Of a stretch of 54,651 nucleotides of DNA, positions 1 through 7,546 are shown piece after piece. The stretch comes from an uncultured Alphaproteobacteria bacterium (GTDB taxonomy: Bacteria > Pseudomonadota > Alphaproteobacteria > Micropepsales > Micropepsaceae): assembly GCA_903897605.1 (NCBI GenBank), contig CAIUCH010000005.1, positions 1 through 54,651 on the forward strand. The letters run 5' to 3'. The position numbers and the translations under genes were made by a program. Position 1 is the first letter of the stretch. Every line of letters starts with the position of its first letter. The notes under the pieces are model-generated. The model was not told the origin of the DNA. It searched no databases and saw only the letters and a program-made list of their open reading frames with translations.

Positions 1-105
1 CAACACGATCAGGCCGCACTCAGCGCTTGGATATAGGCCACCAGCACCGCAGGCATCGAACCCGTTCCTAAACCCTCTGGAGCAAAACGGGCATATGCAG
101 TAGTC

Positions 106-345
106 TCAATCAACTTGGTACAAAAAATACGTCAGGCCACCCGCCGTCGCGGTGAGGATGGAGGCGATCAGGCCGCCGCCGACGCCAATGCCTAGCATTC
201 CCGCCAGCCAGCCGCCGATAAAAGCGCCGACGATACCGACCACGATATCGCCGATCAGGCCGTATCCGCCGCCCTTGACCAGGGTTCCGGCAAGCCAGCC
301 CGCGACCGCGCCAATCACCAGCCAGACAATGATTCCATGACCCAT
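106..345 (-). CDS. GlsB/YeaQ/YmgE-family stress-response membrane protein
   Basis: This 79-residue protein is almost wholly hydrophobic and glycine-rich, with three predicted membrane segments. It has the family pattern of a first helix ending in AGWLAG, a central GLIGDIVVGIVGAFIGGWL stretch and a last helix rich in G, A and T. The family (transglycosylase-associated by old annotation) consists of small inner-membrane proteins induced by acid or general stress; the molecular role is unknown. The start is placed at the ATG before GHGII because a GGGAG lies nine bases upstream. An upstream in-frame ATG would add 16 charged residues that the family lacks. The gene stands alone and is divergent from the rhodanese at 577. 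Confidence 0.85.
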   Translation of the reverse strand: MGHGIIVWLVIGAVAGWLAGTLVKGGGYGLIGDIVVGIVGAFIGGWLAGMLGIGVGGGLIASILTATAGGLTYFLYQVD

Positions 346-576
346 GTCCCGCACTCCCATTGGTTTGTTTTTATCGTCGCGTGAAAAACGCAAAGCCGGC
401 GTCTGCCTTGCACACTATAACCCACCGGCTGGCGACTTCACATCTCGGACCGGCGACGACGGACGCCACGCGGAGCAGGAAAATCAGCTAAACGCGGTGT
501 AATCCGCCGCCGCGCTTGTCGCTTCCTGGCGCCCGGTGCTAGGGAATATGCCGCCGCGCCGGCCCCGGAGATCGCC

Positions 577-1461
577 ATGTGGAAACCGTTTCTGATCGTT
601 GCCGCCATCGCAATTGCGACCAGCGCCGGGGCGGCCACGCCGCGCGACGCGCTGGTGGTGACGCCGGCCTGGCTTGCGTCTCACCTGGAGGACAAGGATC
701 TGGTCATCCTGCATGTCGGCACCGAGGCGGGATACAATGTCGGGCACATTCCCGGCGCGCGCCTGGTCGATTCCAAACTTCTGCAGGTTTCCAGTCCCGA
801 TCTTTCGGTGGAAGTGCCGCCGCCGGATGTGTTGCACCATCAAATGGAAAGCCTGGGGATCTCCGACAATTCCCATATCGTGGTCTATAACGAGACCGAC
901 GAATTCCAGCGCGCGACGCGGGTTCTCTTCACGATCGATGTGGCGGGGTTCGGCGATCATTCTTCCTTGCTCGATGGCGGCTTGGCGGAATGGAAGAAGA
1001 GTGGCCATGCCACCGGCACCGAGGCTGCGCCGGCCGCCGCCGGGCATCTCGCGCCACTGCAGATGCAGCCGCGGGTGGTCACCGCCGATTTCGTGCAGTC
1101 GCACCTGAAGACGCCCGGCTATGATCTGATCGATGGGCGGGCGGCGGTTTTCTATGGCGGCCTGGTCGCCAAGATGACCGGTGATGGCCACATCCCCGGC
1201 GCCAAAAGCCTTCCCTATACCAGCGTCTATGATTCCGACGGCAAGCTGAAATCGCCGGAAGAACTGAAATCCCTGTTCGCGGCGGCCGGGGTCAAGCCGG
1301 GCGATCATGTGCTGGCCTATTGCCAGGTCGGCGGACAGTCGAGCGCCGTGGTGTTCGCCGCCAGGACAGTCGGGATCCAACCGCAGCTTTATGATGGTTC
1401 GTTCCAGGACTGGTCCAAGCGCAAGCTGCCGGTCGAAACTTCGTCCACGCCGGACAAGTGA
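577..1461 (+). CDS. exported tandem-domain rhodanese (sulfurtransferase), copy 1
   Basis: The 294-residue protein starts with a Sec signal peptide ending near SAGA, followed by two rhodanese domains (about 30-150 and 165-290), as in SseA/thiosulfate sulfurtransferases. The catalytic Cys249 lies in the second domain in the loop CQVGGQS, so the usual arginine of CxxGxR is a glutamine, which makes the sulfur donor uncertain. The expected activity is transfer of sulfane sulfur from thiosulfate or 3-mercaptopyruvate to a thiol acceptor in the periplasm. CGGAG precedes the ATG. Its stop overlaps the GTG start of the PhzF-like gene, so the two are probably translated together. A paralogue lies at 2436. 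Confidence 0.88.
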   Translation: MWKPFLIVAAIAIATSAGAATPRDALVVTPAWLASHLEDKDLVILHVGTEAGYNVGHIPGARLVDSKLLQVSSPDLSVEVPPPDVLHHQMESLGISDNSHIVVYNETDEFQRATRVLFTIDVAGFGDHSSLLDGGLAEWKKSGHATGTEAAPAAAGHLAPLQMQPRVVTADFVQSHLKTPGYDLIDGRAAVFYGGLVAKMTGDGHIPGAKSLPYTSVYDSDGKLKSPEELKSLFAAAGVKPGDHVLAYCQVGGQSSAVVFAARTVGIQPQLYDGSFQDWSKRKLPVETSSTPDK

Positions 1462-2360
1462 AGCCGGTCGAGGTTCATCTCGTCAGCGTCTTTGCCGCCG
1501 TGCCGGATGGCGGCAATCCCGCGCCGATCGTCACCGATGCCGATGGCCTGACCGACGCCGAAATGCGCGCCATCGCCGCCGCCTATGGCCATGAAAGCGC
1601 GTTCGTGCTGCCGGCGCCGGAAAATTCTTCTTGCGATTTTGCCCTGCGCTTCTGGGTGCCCAATCACGAGATGGAAATGTGCGGCCATGCAACCGTGGGG
1701 GCGGTCTGGCTGCTGGACCGGCTCGGCAGGCTGCCGCGCGACCGCATCACCATCGCCACCAAAAGCGGGCGGGTCGATGCACGGCTTGAGAAGAACGGCA
1801 CGTCCGATGCGATGGTCGAGATCAATCAGCCCAAAGGTCAGGTCGAGCCATTGCCCGATCCGGAGGCGTCGCTTGTCGAAATTCTTTCCGTTCTGGGGAT
1901 TGGCACGGAAGATCTCGCGCCGCTGCCGGTTCGCAACGCCCGCACCAGCCGCGTCAAGACCTTGATCCCGCTCAAAAGCGTCGCGGTGCTGGACGGGCTC
2001 AAACCGGATTTCGGACGGGTCGAGTGGATCTGCGAAAAGATTGGATCAACCGGCCTTTATCCATTCGCGGTTTCCGGTTCCAACATCTTCGACGCCCGGC
2101 AATTTCCCAAATCGTCGGGCTATCCGGAAGATGCGGCGACCGGAATAGCGGCGGCGGCTCTGGCTTTCGGATTGCTGGAGGCCGGGCAGGCCACGGCGAC
2201 GGGCGGCGCAATCCGGGTGCGCCAGGGCAGGGCGATGGGCCGGGATTCGGAAATCGTGGTGCGTTTTGAGACGGATCGGACAGGGGCGGTGTCGGGCTGC
2301 TGGCTGGGTGGCAAGGTGCGTTTTGAGAAGGTGGTTGAATTTCCAGCTTCCGCCCCCTGA
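1458..2360 (+). CDS. PhzF-family epimerase/isomerase
   Basis: This 300-residue protein has the PhzF/diaminopimelate-epimerase-like fold. The N-terminal half contains NPAPIV, the GHESAFVLP segment with the family's conserved acidic residue (Glu46), and the MCGHATVGA loop. The C-terminal half contains FPKSSGYPEDAATGIAAAALA, matching the second signature (EDPATG). PhzF proteins isomerise small metabolites; apart from phenazine synthesis most substrates are unknown, and no other phenazine gene is present here. It starts with GTG inside the GTGA overlap with the upstream rhodanese stop. It is enclosed by two paralogous sulfurtransferases, which suggests a sulfur-containing substrate or simple tandem duplication around it. 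Confidence 0.88.
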   Translation: MKPVEVHLVSVFAAVPDGGNPAPIVTDADGLTDAEMRAIAAAYGHESAFVLPAPENSSCDFALRFWVPNHEMEMCGHATVGAVWLLDRLGRLPRDRITIATKSGRVDARLEKNGTSDAMVEINQPKGQVEPLPDPEASLVEILSVLGIGTEDLAPLPVRNARTSRVKTLIPLKSVAVLDGLKPDFGRVEWICEKIGSTGLYPFAVSGSNIFDARQFPKSSGYPEDAATGIAAAALAFGLLEAGQATATGGAIRVRQGRAMGRDSEIVVRFETDRTGAVSGCWLGGKVRFEKVVEFPASAP

Positions 2361-2435
2361 CCGTCTGCCGCTGGCGCCTTTGCCGTGCTAGGCATAGCGC
2401 AATTGGGCGTTCAGTCCCTTTGGGAGGTTTTCATA

Positions 2436-3332
2436 TTGAAGGCGCTTTTGTTCGCCGCTGCCATCACCGTTGCGTCCATCACAGGCGCCGCGGCAGCCAC
2501 CCCGCGCGACGCCTTGCTGGTGACGCCGGCATGGCTTTCCGAACACGCGGCGGACAAGGATCTGGTCATCCTGCATGTCGGCACGGCGGCGGGCTATCAA
2601 GCCAAGCATATTCCCGGTGCGCACCTGGTCGATGGCAACAGTCTCACGGTCAAGAGCCCGGAAGGCTTGATCACCGAATTGCCCCCGCCGGAAGAATTGC
2701 GCGCCCAGATGCAGGCGCTGGGAATTTCGGATCGCTCGCGCGTTATCGTCTATAGCGAAAATGAAGGCATCGCCCGGGCGACGCGGATCATTCTCACCAT
2801 GGACGCCGCCGGATTCGGCAGCCGCGCCTCGCTGCTCGATGGCGGCCTGGGCGGATGGGAACGCGACGGCCATGCCACCACCGCCGAAGCGGCTGCGGCC
2901 ACCACCGTGGTCCTGTCGCCGCTGAAGATGCAGTCGCGCATCGTCACCGCCGATTATGTGCAATCGCATCTCAAATCGCATGGCTATATCGTGGTCGATG
3001 CGCGGGCGCCGGAATTCTACAATGGCGAAAAACCCGGCATCGAAGGGGCGGTCCCGGGTCACGTCCCCGGCGCGCACAATATTCCCTTCACCACCGTCAG
3101 CGGACCGGACGGCAAGCTAAAATCGCCGGAAGAATTAAAGGCCATCTTCACCGCCGCCGGCGTCAAGCCGGGCGACCATGTCATCGCTTATTGCCATATC
3201 GGCATCCAGGCCACGGCGGTGATCTTCGCGGCCCGGTCCTTGGGCATGGACGCGAAGCTTTATGATGGCTCGTTCCAGGACTGGTCCAAACGGGGACTGC
3301 CGGTGGAACTTCCGCCTGCCACTGGCAAGTAA
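2436..3332 (+). CDS. exported tandem-domain rhodanese (sulfurtransferase), copy 2
   Basis: This 298-residue paralogue of the protein at 577 has the same order: signal peptide (ends near GAAA), the mature start ATPRDALLVTPAWLSEH, and two rhodanese domains. The catalytic Cys253 sits in CHIGIQA, so the loop differs from copy 1 and also lacks the common Arg. I choose the TTG at 2436 because GGGAGG lies just upstream and the signal peptide starts directly there. An ATG 51 bases earlier would put non-hydrophobic residues in front. Stretches of about 30 bases are identical between the copies, such as the one encoding DKDLVILHVGT, which shows a fairly recent duplication. Different active loops suggest different donors. 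Confidence 0.87.
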   Translation: MKALLFAAAITVASITGAAAATPRDALLVTPAWLSEHAADKDLVILHVGTAAGYQAKHIPGAHLVDGNSLTVKSPEGLITELPPPEELRAQMQALGISDRSRVIVYSENEGIARATRIILTMDAAGFGSRASLLDGGLGGWERDGHATTAEAAAATTVVLSPLKMQSRIVTADYVQSHLKSHGYIVVDARAPEFYNGEKPGIEGAVPGHVPGAHNIPFTTVSGPDGKLKSPEELKAIFTAAGVKPGDHVIAYCHIGIQATAVIFAARSLGMDAKLYDGSFQDWSKRGLPVELPPATGK

Positions 3333-3343
3333 GCCGTGCCAAG

Positions 3344-3379
3344 CGTACGGTAAGTTAATGTGACCGTGCGGGGTTTTTT
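3344..3379 (+). terminator. probable rho-independent terminator after rhodanese 2
   Basis: CGTACGG (3344-3350) can pair with CCGTGCG (3364-3370) with one wobble pair and a 13-base loop. The stem is followed by GGG and six T residues (3374-3379). It lies 12 bases after the rhodanese stop and before the small gene at 3418, where transcription from upstream should end. Confidence 0.5.
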
Positions 3380-3417
3380 CCGCAGTATGGGCGTATTGGA
3401 CTCGCCAGGAGTAAGGC

Positions 3418-3558
3418 ATGGCCAAATTCCTACTGGGACTGGTAGTGGGCGTGGTAATCAGCTTTCTCTACTCGTCTTATTTTACGGGTCGCGATCTGAA
3501 CGACCTGACCTATAAGGCGCGGGCGGCCGTGACCAATCATATGCCGGTCCACAATTAG
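3418..3558 (+). CDS. 46-residue single-pass membrane protein
   Basis: A short reading frame begins MAKFLLGLVVGVVISF, has one hydrophobic helix (about residues 4-20) and ends in a soluble, weakly basic tail (TYKARAAVTNHMPVHN). A good ribosome site, AGGAG, lies six bases before the ATG. I do not recognise a named family; small proteins with this build occur next to envelope genes in alphaproteobacteria. It lies opposite the 3' end of the esterase gene on the other strand, so at least part of one of the two frames may not be functional. The strong ribosome site and clean helix favour this frame being real. Confidence 0.6.
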   Translation: MAKFLLGLVVGVVISFLYSSYFTGRDLNDLTYKARAAVTNHMPVHN

Positions 3559-4437
3559 CTGCCCGCCGGCGGGATTGGCACAGCGGCTCGCCCTGGATTC
3601 CACGAAACGAAGGATATCCGTGCGCAGGGTGGTTCGGTTGCGAAAACCGGGCGCCAGCGACAGGATGATGCCGATATGACCGACGCCGGCATAGGCGATT
3701 AGCTCCGCCGGGCTGCCAAAGGATTTCAGCTTTTTCGCCAGATCCGAACTGTTGCGCGGTAAGACCGTGTCGTCGTCGGTCCCCGCCGCCAGCAGCATGG
3801 GCGGGCGCTTGCCGTCGATATAGGTGATGGGCTGGGTTTCGCGCCGGGTTGCGCCGCCAAAAATCGTGATCAGATTCTTGTCCACGAGCGGCAGGAAATT
3901 ATAAGGTCCCGCGATCCCGATCACGCCGCAGATCTGGCTGACATCCGCGCCGGCTTTTTGCAGATAACTTTTGTCCGCCGCCAGCATCACCGCATTGTAG
4001 GCCCCTGCCGAATGTCCGGCCAGGAACAGGCGTGTCGGATCGCCGCCATATCGGGCTGTGTTGGCGCGGATAAAGGCGAAGGCGCGGGCGCTATCTTCCA
4101 GGAAGGCGGGATAGCGCACCTGCGGATAGAGCCGGTAGTCGGCGATGGCGACCATGATGCCCTTGCTGGCAAAGGCCTGGCCCAGCGCAAGATAGAAGTC
4201 CTTGGATCCACTCTCCCAGGAGCCACCATAGAAGAACAGCATTACCGGCATCTTCGGCGGCGGCGCGTCGGGGATATAGAGATCCAGTTTCTGGCGCGGA
4301 TCGGCGCCATAGGCCAAATCGCGCACTCTGTGATAGCCGGTCCGGGGCACCGCCAGGTTCAGAACCGAAGCCGGCGAGCAGGCCGCCAGCATGGCCGCCA
4401 GAAAAGCCAACAGTCCCATCCTCCATCCCTTGCGCAT
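3430..4437 (-). CDS. lipoprotein alpha/beta hydrolase (carboxylesterase, BD-FAE/HSL-like)
   Basis: The protein has a lipoprotein signal (MRKGWRMGLLAFLAAMLAAC, lipobox LAAC) followed by an alpha/beta hydrolase domain. FFYGGSW is the HGG-type oxyanion loop (His replaced by Tyr), GHSAGAY is the nucleophile elbow with the catalytic Ser, the acid is probably in GTDDDTVLP, and the His in GVGHIG. Relatives hydrolyse short acyl or acetyl esters. It is predicted to be anchored on the periplasmic face of a membrane. I prefer the second of two adjacent ATGs (4437) because GAGGAG ends four bases before it; 4440 and 4482 are alternatives. The last 40 or so residues extend beyond the hydrolase fold and lie antisense to the 46-residue gene, which suggests loss of an earlier stop. 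Confidence 0.8.
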   Translation of the reverse strand: MRKGWRMGLLAFLAAMLAACSPASVLNLAVPRTGYHRVRDLAYGADPRQKLDLYIPDAPPPKMPVMLFFYGGSWESGSKDFYLALGQAFASKGIMVAIADYRLYPQVRYPAFLEDSARAFAFIRANTARYGGDPTRLFLAGHSAGAYNAVMLAADKSYLQKAGADVSQICGVIGIAGPYNFLPLVDKNLITIFGGATRRETQPITYIDGKRPPMLLAAGTDDDTVLPRNSSDLAKKLKSFGSPAELIAYAGVGHIGIILSLAPGFRNRTTLRTDILRFVESRASRCANPAGGQLIVDRHMIGHGRPRLIGQVVQIATRKIRRVEKADYHAHYQSQ

Positions 4438-4468
4438 CATGCTCCTCGCGACTTGCCCCTGGACCGAA

Positions 4469-4496
4469 TGATCCGACGGCAAAAGAGTTGCGTATA
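4469..4496 (+). promoter_or_regulatory. ECF (RpoE/ChrR-type) promoter of the stress cluster
   Basis: TGATCC (4469-4474) and CGTATA (4491-4496) are separated by 16 bases. The same arrangement, TGATCC-N16-CGTAAA, occurs at 7402 before the sigma gene, and in both the C of CGTA lies exactly 12 bases before an ATG. The elements resemble the consensus I recall for ChrR-linked ECF11 sigma factors (TGATC near -35, CGTA near -10). Transcription should start at or within a base or two of the ATG at 4503, which would make the mRNA leaderless. Confidence 0.75.
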
Positions 4497-4502
4497 AAGG
4501 TC

Positions 4503-5867
4503 ATGGCAAAGATTGCAGTGATCGGAACGGGGATATCCGGCCTGTCGGCCGCGTATCTGTTGCACGAGCATCATGACATCACCGTATACGAACGGGCGGG
4601 GCGTCCGGGGGGACACAGCCGCACAATAATGGTGCGACATGGTGACCGTGACATCGCGGTCGATACCGGCTTCATCGTCTTCAACGAACGCAATTATCCC
4701 AACCTGACCGCCTTGTTTCATCGTCTGGGTGTGACGGTGAAGGACAGCGACATGAGCTTTGGCCTGACGGTGGACAATGGCCGGCTGGAATGGGGCGCCA
4801 AGAGTCTCAGCGCCGTGTTCGGCCAGCGCGGCAATCTGCTGCGTCCCAGATTCCTCAAACTGGTGCTCGACGTTTTGCGATTCAACGCGCAGGTCGAAGC
4901 GGCGGTGGAACGGGCCCCCGACATGACTTTGGGCGCGCTTCTAACGCACATGAAGCTGGGCGATTGGTTCAAGCGCAATTACCTGTTGCCGATGGCGGGC
5001 GCGATCTGGAGCTGCCCGCCCTGCCAGATGCTGGAATTCCCGGCCCGGACTTTCGTGCGGTTTTTCGCCAATCACAGACTTTTGTCGCTCACCGGCCAGC
5101 CGCAATGGCGGACCTTGGAAGGTGGCTCGCAGACCTATGTCGAGCGGCTTTGTGCCCCTTTCGCCGATCGCATCCGCCTTGGCTGCGGCGCAGCCCGGGT
5201 GACGCGCCATGCCGATGGCGTGGAGATACGCGACGCCAGCGGCGCAAGCGAACGCTTCGATCAAATCGTGTTCGCCTGCCATGCCGATGAAGCTTTGGCC
5301 GCGTTGACGGACCCCGATGCGGAAGAACGCAAGGCGCTGGGCGCCATCCGCTATCAGAAGAATCTCGCCATCCTGCACACCGACGCCAGCATTATGCCCA
5401 AGAACCGGCCCTGCTGGGCCAGCTGGGTCTATCATGCCGACGGCGAAGGCGATGAGCCGGAGATTTCCGTCACCTATTGGATGAACAGCCTTCAAGGCAT
5501 CGATCAGAATTATCCCTTGTTCGTCACCCTCAATCCCAACCGTCCGATCGCGGAAGACAAGATCTTCGACCGGCATGTGTTCGATCATCCGGTATTCGAT
5601 TTCGGCGCCCTGGCGGGGCAGGCCGCGCTCAAGCAGATGCAGGGCCGCAACAACACCTGGTTCTGCGGCGCGCATCTGGGCCATGGCTTCCATGAAGACG
5701 GCCTGGTCAGCGCCATGCGCGTGGCCGAGGCCTTGGGCGCACCCGCGCCCTGGACGGACAGCGGACGGGCGGCGGAGAAAGTCAAATCCGGCTGGATCGG
5801 CTATCGTCCGTTTCGGCCCGCGCCCGCCGATGTGCCAGCTGCCGTCAGCCTGAGAGCGATGCGATGA
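4503..5867 (+). CDS. FAD-dependent amine-oxidase-like flavoprotein of the RpoE/ChrR cluster
   Basis: The 454-residue protein opens with the dinucleotide-binding motif VIGTGISGLSAAYLL followed by the YERAGRPGGHS segment, typical of FAD-linked amine oxidase/desaturase-like proteins. The C-terminal FAD contact is FCGAHLGHGFHEDGL. This family (COG2907) travels with DUF1365 and a cyclopropane-fatty-acid-synthase-like methyltransferase under ChrR/RpoE control. It is thought to modify unsaturated or branched acyl chains, but the reaction here is inferred. The start at 4503 is fixed by the promoter: an upstream TTG at 4488 lies inside the promoter region. No ribosome site is needed if the transcript is leaderless. 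The stop overlaps the next start (ATGA). Confidence 0.85.
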   Translation: MAKIAVIGTGISGLSAAYLLHEHHDITVYERAGRPGGHSRTIMVRHGDRDIAVDTGFIVFNERNYPNLTALFHRLGVTVKDSDMSFGLTVDNGRLEWGAKSLSAVFGQRGNLLRPRFLKLVLDVLRFNAQVEAAVERAPDMTLGALLTHMKLGDWFKRNYLLPMAGAIWSCPPCQMLEFPARTFVRFFANHRLLSLTGQPQWRTLEGGSQTYVERLCAPFADRIRLGCGAARVTRHADGVEIRDASGASERFDQIVFACHADEALAALTDPDAEERKALGAIRYQKNLAILHTDASIMPKNRPCWASWVYHADGEGDEPEISVTYWMNSLQGIDQNYPLFVTLNPNRPIAEDKIFDRHVFDHPVFDFGALAGQAALKQMQGRNNTWFCGAHLGHGFHEDGLVSAMRVAEALGAPAPWTDSGRAAEKVKSGWIGYRPFRPAPADVPAAVSLRAMR

Positions 5868-6625
5868 TCCAGCTGCTGGATGCGGGCATTTTTCACGAGC
5901 GGCTCAAGCCGCGGCGCAACCGGTTCGGTTATCGTGCGCTGTACTGCCTGCTGCCCGTCGAATTTCTGGCGCAGAAGCGGCGGCAGGGATTGTTCTCTCT
6001 CAACCGCGCCAATCTTTTCAGCATCCGGTCGGCGGATTATGGCCGGCCCGGCATCTCGCCCGCGCGTTATATCCGGCAATTGCTGGACGATTGGCGACTA
6101 GCGGAAGCCGATGGTGAAGTCCGGTTGATGACCATGCCGCGCGTTCTGGGCTATGCCTTCAATCCCGTCAGTTTCTGGTTCTGCTTTGATCGCGGCCAAG
6201 GGCTGCGGGCCGTGGTGACCGAAGTGAACAATACTTTCGGCGAGCGCCATTCCTATCTCTGCTTTCACGACGATCATCGCGTCATCGGACCGCAGGACAC
6301 ACTCGGCGCCCGCAAAGTGTTTCACGTCTCGCCTTTCATGAAGGTCGAAGGCCATTATGCCTTCCGTTTTGGCATGACCCGGGATCAGGTTGCGATCACC
6401 ATCAACTTCGCCGACGAAGAGGGTTTGATGTTGCGGACCGCGGTCGGCGGCCGCCCCGGCGCACTGGAGTCGGGATCGCTGCTGACGCTGCTGGCAAAAA
6501 ATCCGCTTTATCCCTTCAAGGTCATCGGCCTGATCCATTATCAAGCGGTCAAGCTGTTCCTGAAGGGCATCCGTCATTTCAACAAGCCGGCGCCGCCGGG
6601 GATCAGCGTCAGTCACGGACCATGA
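5864..6625 (+). CDS. DUF1365 family protein
   Basis: This 253-residue soluble protein belongs to DUF1365. It has the characteristic start (LLDAGIFHERLKPRRNRFGYRALYCLLPVEFL), the central VLGYAFNPVSFWFCFD and VTEVNNTFGERHSYLC motifs, and HVSPFMKVEGHYAFRF. The function is not established; the family is almost always encoded between the COG2907 flavoprotein and a CFA-synthase-like methyltransferase, which points to acyl-chain modification. The start codon lies in an ATGA overlap with the upstream stop and its own stop overlaps the DUF1295 start the same way. The expected methyltransferase gene is absent at this point in the order. Confidence 0.88.
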   Translation: MIQLLDAGIFHERLKPRRNRFGYRALYCLLPVEFLAQKRRQGLFSLNRANLFSIRSADYGRPGISPARYIRQLLDDWRLAEADGEVRLMTMPRVLGYAFNPVSFWFCFDRGQGLRAVVTEVNNTFGERHSYLCFHDDHRVIGPQDTLGARKVFHVSPFMKVEGHYAFRFGMTRDQVAITINFADEEGLMLRTAVGGRPGALESGSLLTLLAKNPLYPFKVIGLIHYQAVKLFLKGIRHFNKPAPPGISVSHGP

Positions 6626-7404
6626 ACCATCCCGTTCTCACTTTGGGTCTGGCCTTTGCCATGATGACGGCGCTGTGGCCGCTCAGTGTGCGGCTCCGTG
6701 ACGTCAGCATCATCGACATCCTGTGGGCTCCGGCATTTGCGATCCTCGGCTGGGCTTGTGTCTTCGTCACGCCTTTGCCGGGTTTGCGGGGATGGATGGC
6801 GCTGGGGCTGGTATCGATCTGGGCGCTGCGCCTGGGCAGTCATATCCTGGCGCGCTGGCGGCGGCTGGGGCATGAGGATTATCGCTATGTCGCGATCCGC
6901 AAAAAGCACGGCGCGAATTTTCCCGTCGCCAGCCTGTGGTGGATTTTCTGGATGCAGGCGTTGCTGCTGTGGGTGATCTCCTGGCCGCTGCAAGCGGCGC
7001 TGTCGCATGCAGCGCCGCTGGGCGCGCTCGACATGCTGGGCATGGCGATGGCGGTTCTGGGCATCGCCATCGAAGCCCTCGCCGATGCGCAACTGACCCG
7101 TTTTCGCGCCGATCCGCACAGCCGTGGCCTTGTTCTGGATCGCGGATTATGGGCCTGGTCGCGGCATCCCAATTATTTCGGCGATTTTCTGCTGTGGTGG
7201 GGCTTCTTCCTTCTGGGCATCTCGGCCGGCGGTCCCTGGTGGACCATCCTGGGGCCCATCGCGATGAGCGTGCTTTTGATTCATTATTCCGGCGCCGGTC
7301 TGATGGAAGATACGATCAAGGATCGCCGTCCCGGCTATGCGGACTATGTCCGGCGCACCAGCCTTTTCCTTCCCTGGCCGCCGCGCCGGATGGGACCGGA
7401 TTGA
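6622..7404 (+). CDS. DUF1295 / steroid 5-alpha-reductase-like membrane protein
   Basis: This 260-residue polytopic inner-membrane protein has six or seven hydrophobic segments. It carries the C-terminal signature shared by DUF1295, isoprenylcysteine methyltransferases and 3-oxo-5-alpha-steroid 4-dehydrogenases: GLWAWSRHPNYFGDFLLWWGFFL, then YADYVRRTSLFLPWPPR. These proteins bind SAM or NADPH at the membrane; the substrate here is unknown and is presumably a membrane lipid. It is the third gene of the flavoprotein-DUF1365-DUF1295 set. Its stop codon lies inside the -35 element of the next promoter (TGATCC at 7402), so the sigma-factor promoter starts where this gene ends. Confidence 0.87.
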   Translation: MNHPVLTLGLAFAMMTALWPLSVRLRDVSIIDILWAPAFAILGWACVFVTPLPGLRGWMALGLVSIWALRLGSHILARWRRLGHEDYRYVAIRKKHGANFPVASLWWIFWMQALLLWVISWPLQAALSHAAPLGALDMLGMAMAVLGIAIEALADAQLTRFRADPHSRGLVLDRGLWAWSRHPNYFGDFLLWWGFFLLGISAGGPWWTILGPIAMSVLLIHYSGAGLMEDTIKDRRPGYADYVRRTSLFLPWPPRRMGPD

Positions 7405-7429
7405 TCCGGCGATGTTGCAGAAACGTAAA
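7402..7429 (+). promoter_or_regulatory. autoregulatory ECF promoter of the sigma/anti-sigma pair
   Basis: TGATCC (7402-7407) and CGTAAA (7424-7429) are separated by 16 bases, matching the promoter at 4469 in sequence, spacing and distance to an ATG (12 bases from CGTA to the ATG at 7436). The -35 hexamer shares its TGA with the DUF1295 stop codon. This fits autoregulation by the sigma factor encoded just downstream. Confidence 0.72.
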
Positions 7430-7546
7430 ATAGATATGCAGGCACACGAATTTCATGATGCTTCACGATACACGGCGTGGCAGGCTGAGGCCCAGCCAGT
7501 GCCGCTGGCGCGGTTGATTGTTGCCGTTTGGGAGGCTTCTGGCGCC

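Noticed and set aside
1..105. Left edge of the window
   Set aside because: No start, stop-bounded gene or structured element can be supported in the first 105 bases.
484..1380. Long open frame on the minus strand opposite the first rhodanese
   Set aside because: It lies wholly opposite a well-supported gene, has the Arg/Gly/His-rich look of a high-G+C shadow, and lacks a ribosome site and recognisable domain.
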